A stretch of 64,000 bases of DNA, from the NCBI RefSeq assembly GCF_000428485.1, contig NZ_AUAA01000001.1, positions 62,001 through 126,000 on the forward strand. Reading direction: 5' to 3'. The notes beneath the pieces are model-generated. The model saw only the letters and a list, made by a program, of their open reading frames with translations. It was not told the DNA's origin and searched no databases. Within the stretch, counting starts at the first letter, position 1. Each line of letters begins with the position of its first letter. This document shows positions 53,377-62,538 of this stretch, piece after piece. The translations under genes and the position numbers were made by a program. Origin of the DNA: Epilithonimonas tenax DSM 16811 (lineage in GTDB: Bacteria; Bacteroidota; Bacteroidia; Flavobacteriales; Weeksellaceae).

Positions 53377-55284
53377 ATGAGAAATTATCACATTCAGAAT
53401 TTACAGGATTATTTCAAAGAGTACAAGAAATCAATCCAGAATCCGAAGAAGTTTTGGGATAAAATTGCGGATGAAAATTTCGTCTGGTATCAGCGCTGGT
53501 CCAAAGTGGTGGATTATGACATGCAGGAAGCCAACATCAAATGGTTCAAAAATGCGAAACTTAACATCACCAAAAACTGCCTGGACAGGCACCTTTCCGT
53601 ACGTGGTGACAAAACAGCGATCATCTGGGAACCAAACGACCCGAAGGATGAAGCACAGCACATCTCTTACAACGACCTATACACCAGAGTCAACAAAGTA
53701 GCTAATATCCTTCGCGGATTAGGAATTGAAAAAGGTGATAGAGTCTGCATCTACTTACCCATGATTCCGGAATTAGCGGTCACAATGTTGGCTTGCGCGA
53801 AATTGGGCGCAGTTCACTCCGTGGTATTTGCAGGGTTCTCAGCTTCAGCAGTGGCTTCCAGAGTGAATGACTGTGGCGCAAAAATGATCATCACCTCCGA
53901 CGGCAGTTACAGAGGCAACAAAGTGCTTGACTTGAAAAGTCTTGTGGACGAAGCCCTTGAAAAGACACCAACAGTCGAGAACGTCTTGGTGGTCAAACGA
54001 ACCCACAACGATGTCCAGATGAAAGAAGGCCGTGACCATTGGATGGATGACTATTATGACAAGGCTTCTGCAGATTTTGTGACTGTCATTATGGACGCAG
54101 AAGATCCGCTGTTCATCCTCTATACGTCAGGATCCACAGGGAAACCGAAGGGAATGTTACACACCTGCGCCGGCTATATGGTTTACACAGCTTACACATT
54201 CAAGAATGTCTTTAATTATAAAGAGAATGACATCTACTGGTGTACAGCAGATATCGGCTGGATCACGGGACATTCCTACATCCTCTACGGTCCACTTCTG
54301 AATGGCGCAACAACTGTCATCTTCGAAGGCGTGCCCACGTTCCCCGATGCGGGAAGATTCTGGGAAGTGATCGAAAAGCACAAAGTGACTCAGTTTTACA
54401 CCGCCCCGACAGCCATCCGTTCGCTGGCGAAAGAAAGTGTAGATTGGGTGGTGAAACACAATCTGGACTCATTGAAGGTCATCGGCTCTGTGGGAGAACC
54501 TATCAACGATGAGGCTTGGCACTGGTACAACGATAATGTCGGGAAGAAAAAATGCCCGATTGTCGATACCTGGTGGCAGACAGAAACCGGCGGTATTATG
54601 ATCTCGCCGATCCCGTTTGTAACGCCCACCAAACCTACCTACGCCACGCTCCCACTGCCAGGAATCCAGCCAGTTCTAATGGATGAAAAACGCAACGAGA
54701 TCACTGGAAACCAGGTGGACGGGAATCTATGCATCCGTTTTCCGTGGCCAGGAATTGCCAGAACCATATGGGGCGATCACCAACGGTATAAGGAAACCTA
54801 CTTCTCCGCTTTCCCTGGAAAATATTTCACGGGTGATGGCGCTCTGAGGGACGAAGTGGGCTATTACAGGATCACAGGCCGAGTGGATGATGTGATCATC
54901 GTTTCGGGTCACAATCTGGGGACAGCACCCATTGAGGACAGCATCAATGAGCATCCAGCGGTAGCAGAATCGGCGATCGTAGGTTATCCGCACGACATCA
55001 AAGGGAATGCGCTCTACGGTTTTGTCATACTGAAAGAAGCAGGTGAAGAAAGAAACCGCGAGAACCTGGCCAAAGAAATCAACCAGTTGATCTCTGAACA
55101 GATTGGGCCGATTGCGAAGCTGGATAAGATCCAGTTTGTATCCGGGTTACCAAAGACGAGATCCGGGAAGATTATGCGCCGAATCCTCAGGAAAATTGCC
55201 GAAGGCGACTTCAACAGCTTTGGAGATATCTCGACGTTGCTAAATCCGGAAATTGTGGAGGAAATTAAGAATGAGAAAGTCTAG
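53377..55284 (+). CDS. acs: Acetate-CoA ligase (acetyl-CoA synthetase)
   Basis: 635 aa, full length. ANL-superfamily motifs: YTSGSTGKPKGML (A3, near 249), DTWWQTETGG (near 397), the hinge region GRVDDVIIVSGHNLGT (A8, near 504; His instead of the usual hinge-adjacent residue RINVSGH is conserved in Acs), and the C-terminal PKTRSGKIMRR with the lysine that protein acetyltransferases modify. Converts acetate, ATP and CoA to acetyl-CoA. It is the end of the module and is followed by a terminator. Confidence 0.95.
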   Translation: MRNYHIQNLQDYFKEYKKSIQNPKKFWDKIADENFVWYQRWSKVVDYDMQEANIKWFKNAKLNITKNCLDRHLSVRGDKTAIIWEPNDPKDEAQHISYNDLYTRVNKVANILRGLGIEKGDRVCIYLPMIPELAVTMLACAKLGAVHSVVFAGFSASAVASRVNDCGAKMIITSDGSYRGNKVLDLKSLVDEALEKTPTVENVLVVKRTHNDVQMKEGRDHWMDDYYDKASADFVTVIMDAEDPLFILYTSGSTGKPKGMLHTCAGYMVYTAYTFKNVFNYKENDIYWCTADIGWITGHSYILYGPLLNGATTVIFEGVPTFPDAGRFWEVIEKHKVTQFYTAPTAIRSLAKESVDWVVKHNLDSLKVIGSVGEPINDEAWHWYNDNVGKKKCPIVDTWWQTETGGIMISPIPFVTPTKPTYATLPLPGIQPVLMDEKRNEITGNQVDGNLCIRFPWPGIARTIWGDHQRYKETYFSAFPGKYFTGDGALRDEVGYYRITGRVDDVIIVSGHNLGTAPIEDSINEHPAVAESAIVGYPHDIKGNALYGFVILKEAGEERNRENLAKEINQLISEQIGPIAKLDKIQFVSGLPKTRSGKIMRRILRKIAEGDFNSFGDISTLLNPEIVEEIKNEKV

Positions 55285-55350
55285 AGGAAGAAGTTAGAGC
55301 TTAGATTGCAGAAGTTAGAATTGATACCTTTTATCCTTAATTATACAACA

Positions 55351-55376
55351 AAGCCATCCGAATCAGGGTGGCTTTT
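55351..55376 (+). terminator. Intrinsic terminator of acs
   Basis: AAGCCATCC / GGGTGGCTTTT stem-loop with a T tail. Confidence 0.75.
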
Positions 55377-55636
55377 GTGCTGTAATAAAGTCTCGTGCAT
55401 TTACACGAAAGACTTGACGATGCTGTTGTTTCAATTTTCCGCTAACGTTTTGGTTTTTAAAATATTAATGATTAAAGAGAATTTCAGATCAGGGATGATA
55501 TCCATATAAAAGACCATTTTTAAGAATGATTTCCGTAAGATCACAGGAGATGAACAGCTTTTGGATTCAATGTGGAATTATTAATTGATATTATGTTAAA
55601 TTAATAAATTAATCATCTGATTATCAGTCTATTTTG

Positions 55637-55644
55637 TAAATTTG
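55637..55644 (+). promoter_or_regulatory. Candidate -7 element TAAATTTG
   Basis: Within TTTTGTAAATTTGAA, a string repeated exactly at 56194-56208 before the small secreted peptide gene. 37 bases before the adhesin-like gene. Confidence 0.45.
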
Positions 55645-55681
55645 AACAAACTAAATTCACTAACCAATTGAAAACTACAAA

Positions 55682-56074
55682 ATGAACAAACCTTTATTAG
55701 CCCTTTCGCTCATCCTATTTTCTTACAGCTATTCGCAGGATTGGAAATACATTTTTGAAAATAATACTGATACCTTTTACTACAAACCCAATACAGAAAA
55801 TACGGCGTGGATAAAAATGATATCTGTCAAAACAGAATACTATCCAAAAAATTCTACCGGTTTAAAGGTGATTGACGGTTATACATTAACCCTATGGAAA
55901 TTTGACTGCGAACACAAAAAAACAGGCCTTATCCAATGGAATGTCTACTCAAAAGAAGATAATCTCTTAACCAGTTTAAAACAAAATCAATATTTGGCTG
56001 AGATGGCATATGCGATTCCGGATTCTGTGGGAGAAGGTTTTTTTGGTGTGTTTTGTAACAATGAGTACAAATAG
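55682..56074 (+). CDS. Secreted surface-adhesin-E-like protein
   Basis: 130 aa. Signal peptide 1-18 (ends SYSQDW). The mature part (FYYKPNT, AWIKMISVKTEYYPKNSTG, LTLWKFDCEHKKTGLIQWNVYS) matches the small surface-adhesin protein E-like fold, with the characteristic aromatic strand and a Cys pair (FDCEHK near 80 and FGVFCNNE near 124) likely to form a disulfide. Exported; role unknown. Confidence 0.72.
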   Translation: MNKPLLALSLILFSYSYSQDWKYIFENNTDTFYYKPNTENTAWIKMISVKTEYYPKNSTGLKVIDGYTLTLWKFDCEHKKTGLIQWNVYSKEDNLLTSLKQNQYLAEMAYAIPDSVGEGFFGVFCNNEYK

Positions 56075-56391
56075 CCCAGTTGGATGGTTTAATTTTTCTA
56101 ATTACATAAGTTAAATTATTGTTAATAAGTTTTTTTTTAAAAATACTGACTTGTCATATTTTAAATAAAAAAAATGGACTAGATATCTGACTGTTTTGTA
56201 AATTTGAATCAAACAAAAAAACCAATACTTAGCGTTTGTTGACAAATAATTGAAAATTCAATTATTCAGATATTTTTCTTCTACCCAAACATAGAGGGCG
56301 AAAAAAGCATTGAACATCTCGTCAAAGTTTCGCCTTTTAGGTTTGAGGTAATCATTTTGCTGAAATTCAAAAAGGCCCTTAAACGCTTCAA
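56075..56391. other. Gap without genes: promoter box and terminator-like stem
   Basis: Contains TAAATTTG (56199-56206) in the same context as the box before the preceding gene, and GGCGAAA / TTTCGCC (56297-56303, 56328-56334) followed by TTTT, a terminator-like stem that could regulate the small peptide gene downstream. Confidence 0.45.
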
Positions 56392-56514
56392 ATGAAAAAA
56401 AACCTTTTAGTTCTGTCAGTTCTTGCAGCCTCACTCAGCGCTGCCGCAAGCACAACTACAATAAGATGCGAGCCTGAGCCTTGCACCGACGATAAGATTG
56501 GGTTTTATTTCTGA
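56392..56514 (+). CDS. Small secreted peptide, 40 aa
   Basis: Signal peptide MKKNLLVLSVLAASLSAAAS, then a 20-residue tail TTTIRCEPEPCTDDKIGFYF with two cysteines five apart. Start and stop are clear, and the signal peptide is textbook (Lys-Lys, hydrophobic core, Ala-x-Ala-like end), so export is likely. The mature peptide is only about 20 residues. It has its own TAAATTTG box far upstream. No family recognised; it could be a bacteriocin-like or signalling peptide, or a gene truncated by an early stop. Confidence 0.5.
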   Translation: MKKNLLVLSVLAASLSAAASTTTIRCEPEPCTDDKIGFYF

Positions 56515-56566
56515 AAATTAGTATTTTAGTGACTTAAAAAAACCAGATTAATCTTAATACTTAAAA

Positions 56567-56761
56567 ATGATGGAAAAGAAAAATCCAATGACTTTTACGA
56601 TGGGTGTGGTTGCCATCATCGTGGGTGTGGCATTATACAGGCAAATTGATTTCAAAACTATGACTGTGGAGAAGCCTGCGTTGGCGGTGCTATATGCGGT
56701 CACTTTTGCGGGTGCTGTTTTTGTACTGATGAAGCATTATTGCGAGAAGGTGGAGAAATAG
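56567..56761 (+). CDS. Small membrane protein, unknown
   Basis: 64 aa with two hydrophobic segments (TFTMGVVAIIVGVALY and LAVLYAVTFAGAVFVLM). No family recognised. The start is the first of two consecutive ATGs. It is on the same strand as the phosphatase, which begins 90 bases later. Confidence 0.5.
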   Translation: MMEKKNPMTFTMGVVAIIVGVALYRQIDFKTMTVEKPALAVLYAVTFAGAVFVLMKHYCEKVEK

Positions 56762-56851
56762 GAAATTGATCTGACGAGCTGAAAAGAAAAAAGAATAAAG
56801 ACAAGCTGAGTCTTTGGCTTCTGCTTATTAAAAATTATATTTTAAGAACCT

Positions 56852-57460
56852 ATGACGTTGAATTTTAAAAATAAAACAACGAAAACAACAGCAATTCTAC
56901 TGATTACAGTTGTAGTATTGGTTTCTGGTTTTGCTTTTTATCAGAAAAAAGTACGGTACAATCTGGTAACGATTTCGGAAAACAAAGTCTACAATTCTGG
57001 CGTCATCGCTCCCGAAGAACTGCCCCAAGTCTTAGGCGAAAACCGAATCAAAACAGTGATTGATCTCCGTGATGGCTTGGAACGTACAGCACTGAATCCC
57101 GAAACCAAAAAACAGGTAACTGCAGAGGAAAACGCAGTCAACAAAATCGCAGGTGTACAATATTTCAATTTGCCTACAGATCAGATTCCACCAGACAGTA
57201 CAGTCAAAAAGTTTCTGAAGATTATGGACGACCCTAAGAATTACCCTGTCCTGATCCATTGCCACCACGGTGTTGGGCGTTCCAGATTATTCAGTTCTAT
57301 TTACAGGATTGAATATGAAGATTTCAGCAATGAAAAAGCAAGAGCAAATGCCCGTTATTTTTGGGAATTAAGCGGTAATTTTTCTAGAAAGTCTGATAAA
57401 GGAATGTACCTTACCAATTACAAAAAAAGAAATCTTTCCGACACCAACACTTACAAATAA
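56852..57460 (+). CDS. Membrane-anchored tyrosine/dual-specificity phosphatase family protein
   Basis: 202 aa. One N-terminal membrane segment (about 13-33), then a cysteine-phosphatase domain. Active-site loop HCHHGVGRSR has Cys137 and the Arg of C-x5-R, and the general acid is probably in DLRDGLERT or DQIPPDS. It resembles the dual-specificity/Siw14-like group. Likely periplasm-facing or cytosolic next to the inner membrane; substrate could be a phosphoprotein, phosphoinositol or sugar phosphate. Confidence 0.75.
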   Translation: MTLNFKNKTTKTTAILLITVVVLVSGFAFYQKKVRYNLVTISENKVYNSGVIAPEELPQVLGENRIKTVIDLRDGLERTALNPETKKQVTAEENAVNKIAGVQYFNLPTDQIPPDSTVKKFLKIMDDPKNYPVLIHCHHGVGRSRLFSSIYRIEYEDFSNEKARANARYFWELSGNFSRKSDKGMYLTNYKKRNLSDTNTYK

Positions 57461-57486
57461 TCATTTAACACAAACAAGGAAAACCG

Positions 57487-57524
57487 CTACTGTAAGGCTC
57501 TTTTGGGCTAAGAGCTTTCCGTAG
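57487..57524. other. Long imperfect hairpin after the phosphatase gene
   Basis: CTACTGTAAGGCTCTT pairs with AAGAGCTTTCCGTAG (reverse complement CTACGGAAAGCTCTT) around loop TTGGGCT. No T tail, so not a standard terminator; a structured RNA or repeat unit is possible. Confidence 0.4.
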
Positions 57525-57594
57525 GAGATCTTATCATTATCCCAGAAAACATGATTGAGTCTGTAAAAATCACAGGCACTTCATTAATGCAAAA

Positions 57595-57622
57595 AAACCG
57601 CCCTATATAACAGAGCGGTTTT
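57595..57622 (-). terminator. Terminator of cphA (works on both strands)
   Basis: AAACCGC / GCGGTTT stem (57595-57601, 57615-57621) with T-rich flanks on both sides; just after the cphA stop. Confidence 0.75.
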
Positions 57623-57644
57623 GGTTTTTAAACACTTTAAAAGC

Positions 57645-60272
57645 CTAGTACATCCCTTCGTCCTGAACTTCTTTGTTCTGGTATTCCTGAACGAGTTCTA
57701 TCGCATTGTTGATAACGTCGCTTAGCGCAGTGATGAACGTTCCTTCCTCTGCCAGACTCATGGCGTGTTTCAGTGCGTCTATCTCTTTCGGGATACATTC
57801 ATAGCTGATATCTCTGTTGGCATCCTGGATGCCTTCGATGATCAAGCCGTTGATCTCTTCTTCCGGCCGTCCTCTTAGATGTTTTTCGTTTCTGATGATG
57901 ATATGGTCAAACATTCTTCCGGCAATTTTTCCTATCTCACGGATATCATTATCCCGTCTGTCACCCACGCCGGAGATGATACCGATCTTCTTGTTTGCTT
58001 CCACACTTTTCAGGAAATCCTCGATGGCTTCATAACCCGATGGATTATGTGCAAAATCGATCATCACTTTGAAATTTTTGAAGTTAAAGATATTGAGTCT
58101 TCCCGGTGTCAGTTGCGCACTTGGGATAAAGGTCGTCAATGCCAAAGCAATATTCGGAATTTCGAAGCCATAAACATAAGCCGCCAATGACGCTGCCAGA
58201 ACGTTGGCAATCATAAACTTTGCCTTACCTTCCATCGTAATCGGGATATTTTTCACCCTTTCGATTCTGATTTTCCACTCGCCTTTTTTGATGGTTACAA
58301 ATCCTTCTTCGTAAACGCAGGTAATCCTCCCCTCTTTCGCAAAACGTTTGATGTGGGGATTATTTTCATCCAGACTAAATAGCGCCACTTTGGACTTCAG
58401 ATCATCTGCAATTCTCATAGAATATTCGTCATCAGCATTCAGGATACACCAGCCGTCTTTCTTCACACTATCCAGAACTACACGTTTCACTTTCGTAAGG
58501 TCTTTCAGATTGTGAATATCACTGATGCCCAGGTGATCTTCCTTGATATTGGTCAAAACGCCAATATCACAACTTCCAAAACCAAGACCTGAACGTAGGA
58601 TTCCACCTCTGGCGGTTTCCAGAACAGCAAATTCTACAGTTGGATCTTTCAGAATAAATTCTGCCGACTGTGGTCCTGTGGTATCGCCTTTCTGAAGCAG
58701 TGTATTTTGGATGTAGATCCCGTCAGATGTTGTGAAACCTACTCTTTTGCCATTATTTTTAACGATATGCGCCAGGATCCTTGTCGTGGTTGTTTTTCCG
58801 TTCGTACCAGTCAAGGCGATGATTGGAATCCTGAATTCTTTTCCAGGTGGATACAGCATATCGACAACAGGCGCAGCCACGTTCCTTGGCAGTCCTTCAC
58901 TTGGTGCAAGGTGCATTCTGAAACCAGGTGCAGCATTCACTTCCAGTATGGCGCCGCCACTTTCTTTAAGCGGCTGTGTTAGGTTTTCCGCCATAATATC
59001 GATACCGCAAACATCCAATCCGATGATCCTGGAAACGCGCTCCGCCATCTGGATATTTTCCGGATGTATCATATCTGTCACGTCAATAGATGTTCCTCCG
59101 GTAGAGAGATTGGCGGTCGATTTTAAGTAGACGATTTCTCCTTTATGAGGGACAGTTTCTAATGCGTAATTCAGTTTTTCAAGAAGTTCATTGGTGTCTT
59201 TATCGACATCAATTTCGGTCAACACATTTTCGTGGCCGTAACCCCTTCTTGGATCTGTGTTTTCTTTATCGATCAACGCCTGAATATTGAGTTCACCATC
59301 GCCTACCACGTGTGCAGGAACTCGTCTTGCGGCAGCAACCATCTTATGATTGATGACCAACACACGGAAATCAAAACCTGTGATGTATCTTTCTACGATC
59401 ACTTTTTTTGAATATTTCTGAGCGTGTTCCAGTCCGGTGCGCGCTGTCTCAAAATCATTGACATTGATAGAAGCACCCTTTCCGTGGTTGCCATCCAAAG
59501 GTTTGATTACCAAAGGATATCCAAATTTTTTGATGGCTTGTTCCAAACCTTCTTCATCTACAACAAGACTTCCCGATGGAACCGGAATGGCGGCATCTTC
59601 CAGCATTTTTTTTGTCAGCTCCTTATTACATGCAATATCTACTGCAATACTGCTGGTATTACCTGTAATAGTGGCCTGAAATCTCTGCTGATTGATCCCG
59701 TAGCCTAATTGAACCAGAGAGTTCTTACCCAGTCGGATCCAAGGAATTCTTCTGGAAACAGCTTCTTCAACAATACTTCCTGTGGATGGCCCTAGTCTTT
59801 CGCTTTCACGGAGTTCTTTGAGGTGGTGGATACATTCTTCGATATCATAGGCTGTAGCAGCTATCAATGCTTCGGCAATTTTCACGGCTTCTTCTGCCGC
59901 AAAGATCCCAGCCTGTTCTTCTTTATAATTGAAAACCACGTTGTACACGCCTGGTGTTTTGGTTTCACGCGTTCTTCCGAAACCAACATCCATTCCTGCC
60001 AGCGTCTGGATCTCCAGAGCAATATGCTCTATCACGTGCCCCATCCAAGTGCCCATTTCTACACGTTTGAAAAAGCCGCCTACGCAACCTTCGGAGCATC
60101 TGTGAGAAATCAGTGATGGCAACAACAGTTCTATCCTTTCGCGGAAGCCATCTATCTTGTTGGTTGGAAAATGTTCCGTTTCCTCCAGATCCAGGCGCAT
60201 CTGTATTAGTTTCTTTCTGGTTATACTCCAGATATTGGGACCTCTTAAAACCTGTATTTTCTCAATTTTCAT
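57645..60272 (-). CDS. cphA: Cyanophycin synthetase
   Basis: 875 aa, the usual length. N-terminal domain (1-160), ATP-grasp domain (about 215-480, YPLVIKPLDGNHGKGASIN near 252-270, AILEVNAAPGFRMHL near 441-455), and a Mur-ligase-like domain with P-loop GTNGKTTT (489-496), DFAHNPSGYEAI near 765. CphA polymerises aspartate and arginine into multi-L-arginyl-poly-L-aspartate, a nitrogen store. Divergent from cyanophycinase and isoaspartyl peptidase, so synthesis and degradation are encoded together. Arginine is made by the cluster 11 kb away. Confidence 0.95.
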   Translation of the reverse strand: MKIEKIQVLRGPNIWSITRKKLIQMRLDLEETEHFPTNKIDGFRERIELLLPSLISHRCSEGCVGGFFKRVEMGTWMGHVIEHIALEIQTLAGMDVGFGRTRETKTPGVYNVVFNYKEEQAGIFAAEEAVKIAEALIAATAYDIEECIHHLKELRESERLGPSTGSIVEEAVSRRIPWIRLGKNSLVQLGYGINQQRFQATITGNTSSIAVDIACNKELTKKMLEDAAIPVPSGSLVVDEEGLEQAIKKFGYPLVIKPLDGNHGKGASINVNDFETARTGLEHAQKYSKKVIVERYITGFDFRVLVINHKMVAAARRVPAHVVGDGELNIQALIDKENTDPRRGYGHENVLTEIDVDKDTNELLEKLNYALETVPHKGEIVYLKSTANLSTGGTSIDVTDMIHPENIQMAERVSRIIGLDVCGIDIMAENLTQPLKESGGAILEVNAAPGFRMHLAPSEGLPRNVAAPVVDMLYPPGKEFRIPIIALTGTNGKTTTTRILAHIVKNNGKRVGFTTSDGIYIQNTLLQKGDTTGPQSAEFILKDPTVEFAVLETARGGILRSGLGFGSCDIGVLTNIKEDHLGISDIHNLKDLTKVKRVVLDSVKKDGWCILNADDEYSMRIADDLKSKVALFSLDENNPHIKRFAKEGRITCVYEEGFVTIKKGEWKIRIERVKNIPITMEGKAKFMIANVLAASLAAYVYGFEIPNIALALTTFIPSAQLTPGRLNIFNFKNFKVMIDFAHNPSGYEAIEDFLKSVEANKKIGIISGVGDRRDNDIREIGKIAGRMFDHIIIRNEKHLRGRPEEEINGLIIEGIQDANRDISYECIPKEIDALKHAMSLAEEGTFITALSDVINNAIELVQEYQNKEVQDEGMY

Positions 60273-60626
60273 ATTTAATAGTAGATGTTAGATATTAGAC
60301 TTTGGATATTAGACTTAAAATCAATGTCTTAAAATACCTTTTTAAGATTTCTCGACTGTATAGAAAGCTATTCCTTAAGATCATTAGTCAGTTCAACTTT
60401 ATCAAAGATAATAGAAAAGCATTTAAATCACGAAAAATCAGAAATAAATATTTTAGTATAAAAATCATTCTTTGCCATTTTTATAAAATAATTGAATATT
60501 TCTTGGTTTAAAATTATTTTTCGAAACAAATAAGTGGTAAATTACCAAAACACCGAATAAAGTTAATTGCGATTTACCTTAAAAATATGAGGTATATTCT
60601 ATCATGATTTATTATTTTTGTTAACT
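60273..60626. other. Divergent cphA-cphB control region
   Basis: No gene found; AT-rich. A TATCTTTG box on the minus strand (60410-60403) could start cphA with a leader of about 125 bases that contains TTAGA-type spacer repeats (60280-60318). A TATTTTTG box (60613-60620) precedes cphB. Confidence 0.5.
60613..60620 (+). promoter_or_regulatory. Candidate -7 element TATTTTTG of cyanophycinase gene
   Basis: Matches TAnnTTTG, six bases before the ATG at 60627. If real, the mRNA is nearly leaderless. Confidence 0.4.
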
Positions 60627-61526
60627 ATGAAATCAAAAGGAAAACTTGTCATCATTGGAGGCGCTGTAAACAAAGGAAGTTTTACAGAAACCGATTTTGA
60701 CCAGAACGTCGAAAAAAACCTCAACTTTTTTGAACGAGGTATCCTCAGAAAAATCATCAACGAATCCAAACTTAAGGAAGATTCTGTAATAGAAATTATT
60801 ACAACGGCTTCTCAGATCCCTGATATTGTTGGCCCGGAATACAAAAAGGCTTTCGAGTTTTTAGGCACCAAAACCTGCAATATTCTGGATATCCAAACCC
60901 GTGAACAAGCGAATAGCGATGCAATTGTTGCAAGAGCCAATGCGGCTGATGTGGTGATGTTCACCGGTGGCGATCAGCTGCGTCTGACCTCTATCCTGGG
61001 TGGAACCAGATTTCACGATACCATTTTGACGAAATATCAAACAGAAGATTTTATTTATGCCGGTACTTCTGCCGGTGCAGCGGCGGCATCAGAAAATATG
61101 ATTTACCAAGGTTCCAGCTCTGAAGCACTATTGAAAGGTGAGATCAAAACCACGCAGGGTCTTGGCTTTATAGAAAATGTGATCATCGATACCCATTTTG
61201 TTCAGCGTGGAAGAATCGGAAGGTTGTTCCAAGCTGTGGTCAACAATCCCAGAACTTTAGGAATTGGCCTGGGTGAAGACACCGGATTATTCATCGAAGA
61301 TGATAAAATGACTGCAATTGGTTCTGGTTTGGTAATCATTGTAGACGGACTTCAAATTAAGGATACCAATCTAACAAACGTTGAACTTGGACAACCCATT
61401 TCTATTAAAAACCTCATCGTAGATGTGCTGTCTATGAATGATACTTTTGATATGAAATCCAGGGAAATGACCATTGTCAATTCCCAATACAATCCCATTC
61501 CGCAGATCGCACCGCATCAATCATAA
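60627..61526 (+). CDS. cphB: Cyanophycinase
   Basis: 299 aa S51-family serine exopeptidase. Nucleophile Ser148 in YAGTSAGAAAASENM; VMFTGGDQLRL (near 110) forms the oxyanion region; THFVQRGRIGRL (near 188) carries the arginine-recognising residues. It cleaves cyanophycin to beta-aspartyl-arginine dipeptides. No signal peptide, so it is intracellular and works on the cell's own store. ATG 60627 is chosen over an in-frame TTG. The next gene can hydrolyse the dipeptides. Confidence 0.93.
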   Translation: MKSKGKLVIIGGAVNKGSFTETDFDQNVEKNLNFFERGILRKIINESKLKEDSVIEIITTASQIPDIVGPEYKKAFEFLGTKTCNILDIQTREQANSDAIVARANAADVVMFTGGDQLRLTSILGGTRFHDTILTKYQTEDFIYAGTSAGAAAASENMIYQGSSSEALLKGEIKTTQGLGFIENVIIDTHFVQRGRIGRLFQAVVNNPRTLGIGLGEDTGLFIEDDKMTAIGSGLVIIVDGLQIKDTNLTNVELGQPISIKNLIVDVLSMNDTFDMKSREMTIVNSQYNPIPQIAPHQS

Positions 61527-61617
61527 TAAGATGTTAGATATTATAATTTAAATTAATGCATCGTGGCTCCACAAGGTGTGCTGAGGCTGGTAATCCCTAT
61601 GTAAATCTTTCAAAAAT

Positions 61618-61640
61618 ATCAGTCTGAGGCTTTCGAAGAC
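61618..61640. repeat. CAGTCTGAGGCTTTCGAAGAC repeat module
   Basis: Third copy of the module seen at 23731-23754 and 43019-43042, in the cphB-isoaspartyl peptidase gap. Confidence 0.5.
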
Positions 61641-61675
61641 GAAGACCAATCATAACTAAAATTCCCTATCTAAGA

Positions 61676-62518
61676 ATGAAGATCATCATCCACGGCGGTT
61701 TTTTCTCCGAAAGCAATCAAAGCCACGAAGTGAAAGTTGCCAAACAAAATTCTCTGAAAACCATTGCTGAAAAATCATACGATTTTATGAAGACGAATTC
61801 AGCATTCGATACGGTCGCCTATGCGGTTTCGCTTTTGGAAGATGACGAGCTGTACAATGCAGGCATTGGATCTCAAATCCAAAGTGACGGCATCATCCGG
61901 ATGAGCGCGGCGATTATGGATGGCGAAACGCAGAAAATGAGTGGTGTGATCAATCTTCAGGATGTTAAGAATCCGATTTTTGTAGCGAAGGAATTAATGA
62001 AGGAAGACGACCGTGTTCTTGGAGGAAACGGCGCAAAACAATATGCTACAAAAAACGGCTTTGAAAACGTCTCCACCGAAATCCCACAACGAAGAAAAGA
62101 ATACGAAGAAAAACTAAAAACCGGCGGCAAAGGAACCGTTGGCGCTGTTGCAATTGATAAAGACGGAAAATTGGCCGTTGCTACTTCTACTGGCGGAAAA
62201 GGTTTTGAAATCCCGGGAAGAATTTCGGATTCTGCCACGGTTGCCGGGAATTATGCCAACCAATTTTGTGCGGTAAGTTGTACTGGCGTTGGCGAAGATA
62301 TCGTAAGCAATGCGACCTCAGCCAAGATTGTTACCAGAGTGACAGACGGATTGACCATAGAAAATGCCTTCGACAGAACCTTTGAAGAACTGAAAGAAAT
62401 TGATGGTTTTGCTGGCGCGATTGGTATCGATTCTGAGGGCAATATCTTCCATCAGGACTCTTATCCAACGATGGTTTTTGCGAGTTTTGATGGGGTGGAT
62501 TTTGAGGTTTTTGAGTGA
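61676..62518 (+). CDS. iaaA: Isoaspartyl peptidase/L-asparaginase
   Basis: 280 aa Ntn-hydrolase. The nucleophile threonine is Thr154 in GGKGTVGAVAID, where the precursor autocleaves into alpha and beta subunits; the N-terminal HGGFFS replaces the usual HGGAG. The ATSTGG loop and GNYAN segment line the active site. It hydrolyses beta-aspartyl dipeptides, here most likely beta-Asp-Arg released by the cyanophycinase, giving aspartate and arginine. Same strand as cphB, 149 bases downstream, with a repeat in between. Confidence 0.92.
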   Translation: MKIIIHGGFFSESNQSHEVKVAKQNSLKTIAEKSYDFMKTNSAFDTVAYAVSLLEDDELYNAGIGSQIQSDGIIRMSAAIMDGETQKMSGVINLQDVKNPIFVAKELMKEDDRVLGGNGAKQYATKNGFENVSTEIPQRRKEYEEKLKTGGKGTVGAVAIDKDGKLAVATSTGGKGFEIPGRISDSATVAGNYANQFCAVSCTGVGEDIVSNATSAKIVTRVTDGLTIENAFDRTFEELKEIDGFAGAIGIDSEGNIFHQDSYPTMVFASFDGVDFEVFE

Positions 62519-62538
62519 TTAAAATTTAATTTCTATTA

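Larger units (their letters stand above)
55285..55681. other. Gap without genes: terminator, hairpin and promoter box
   Basis: No convincing coding frame. It holds a TTAGA-type spacer repeat (about 55285-55325), the acs terminator (55351-55376), a hairpin AAGTCTCGTG / CACGAAAGACTT (about 55388-55414), and a TAAATTTG -7 box (55637-55644) for the next gene. The stretch 55420-55600 shows nothing I can name. Confidence 0.5.
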
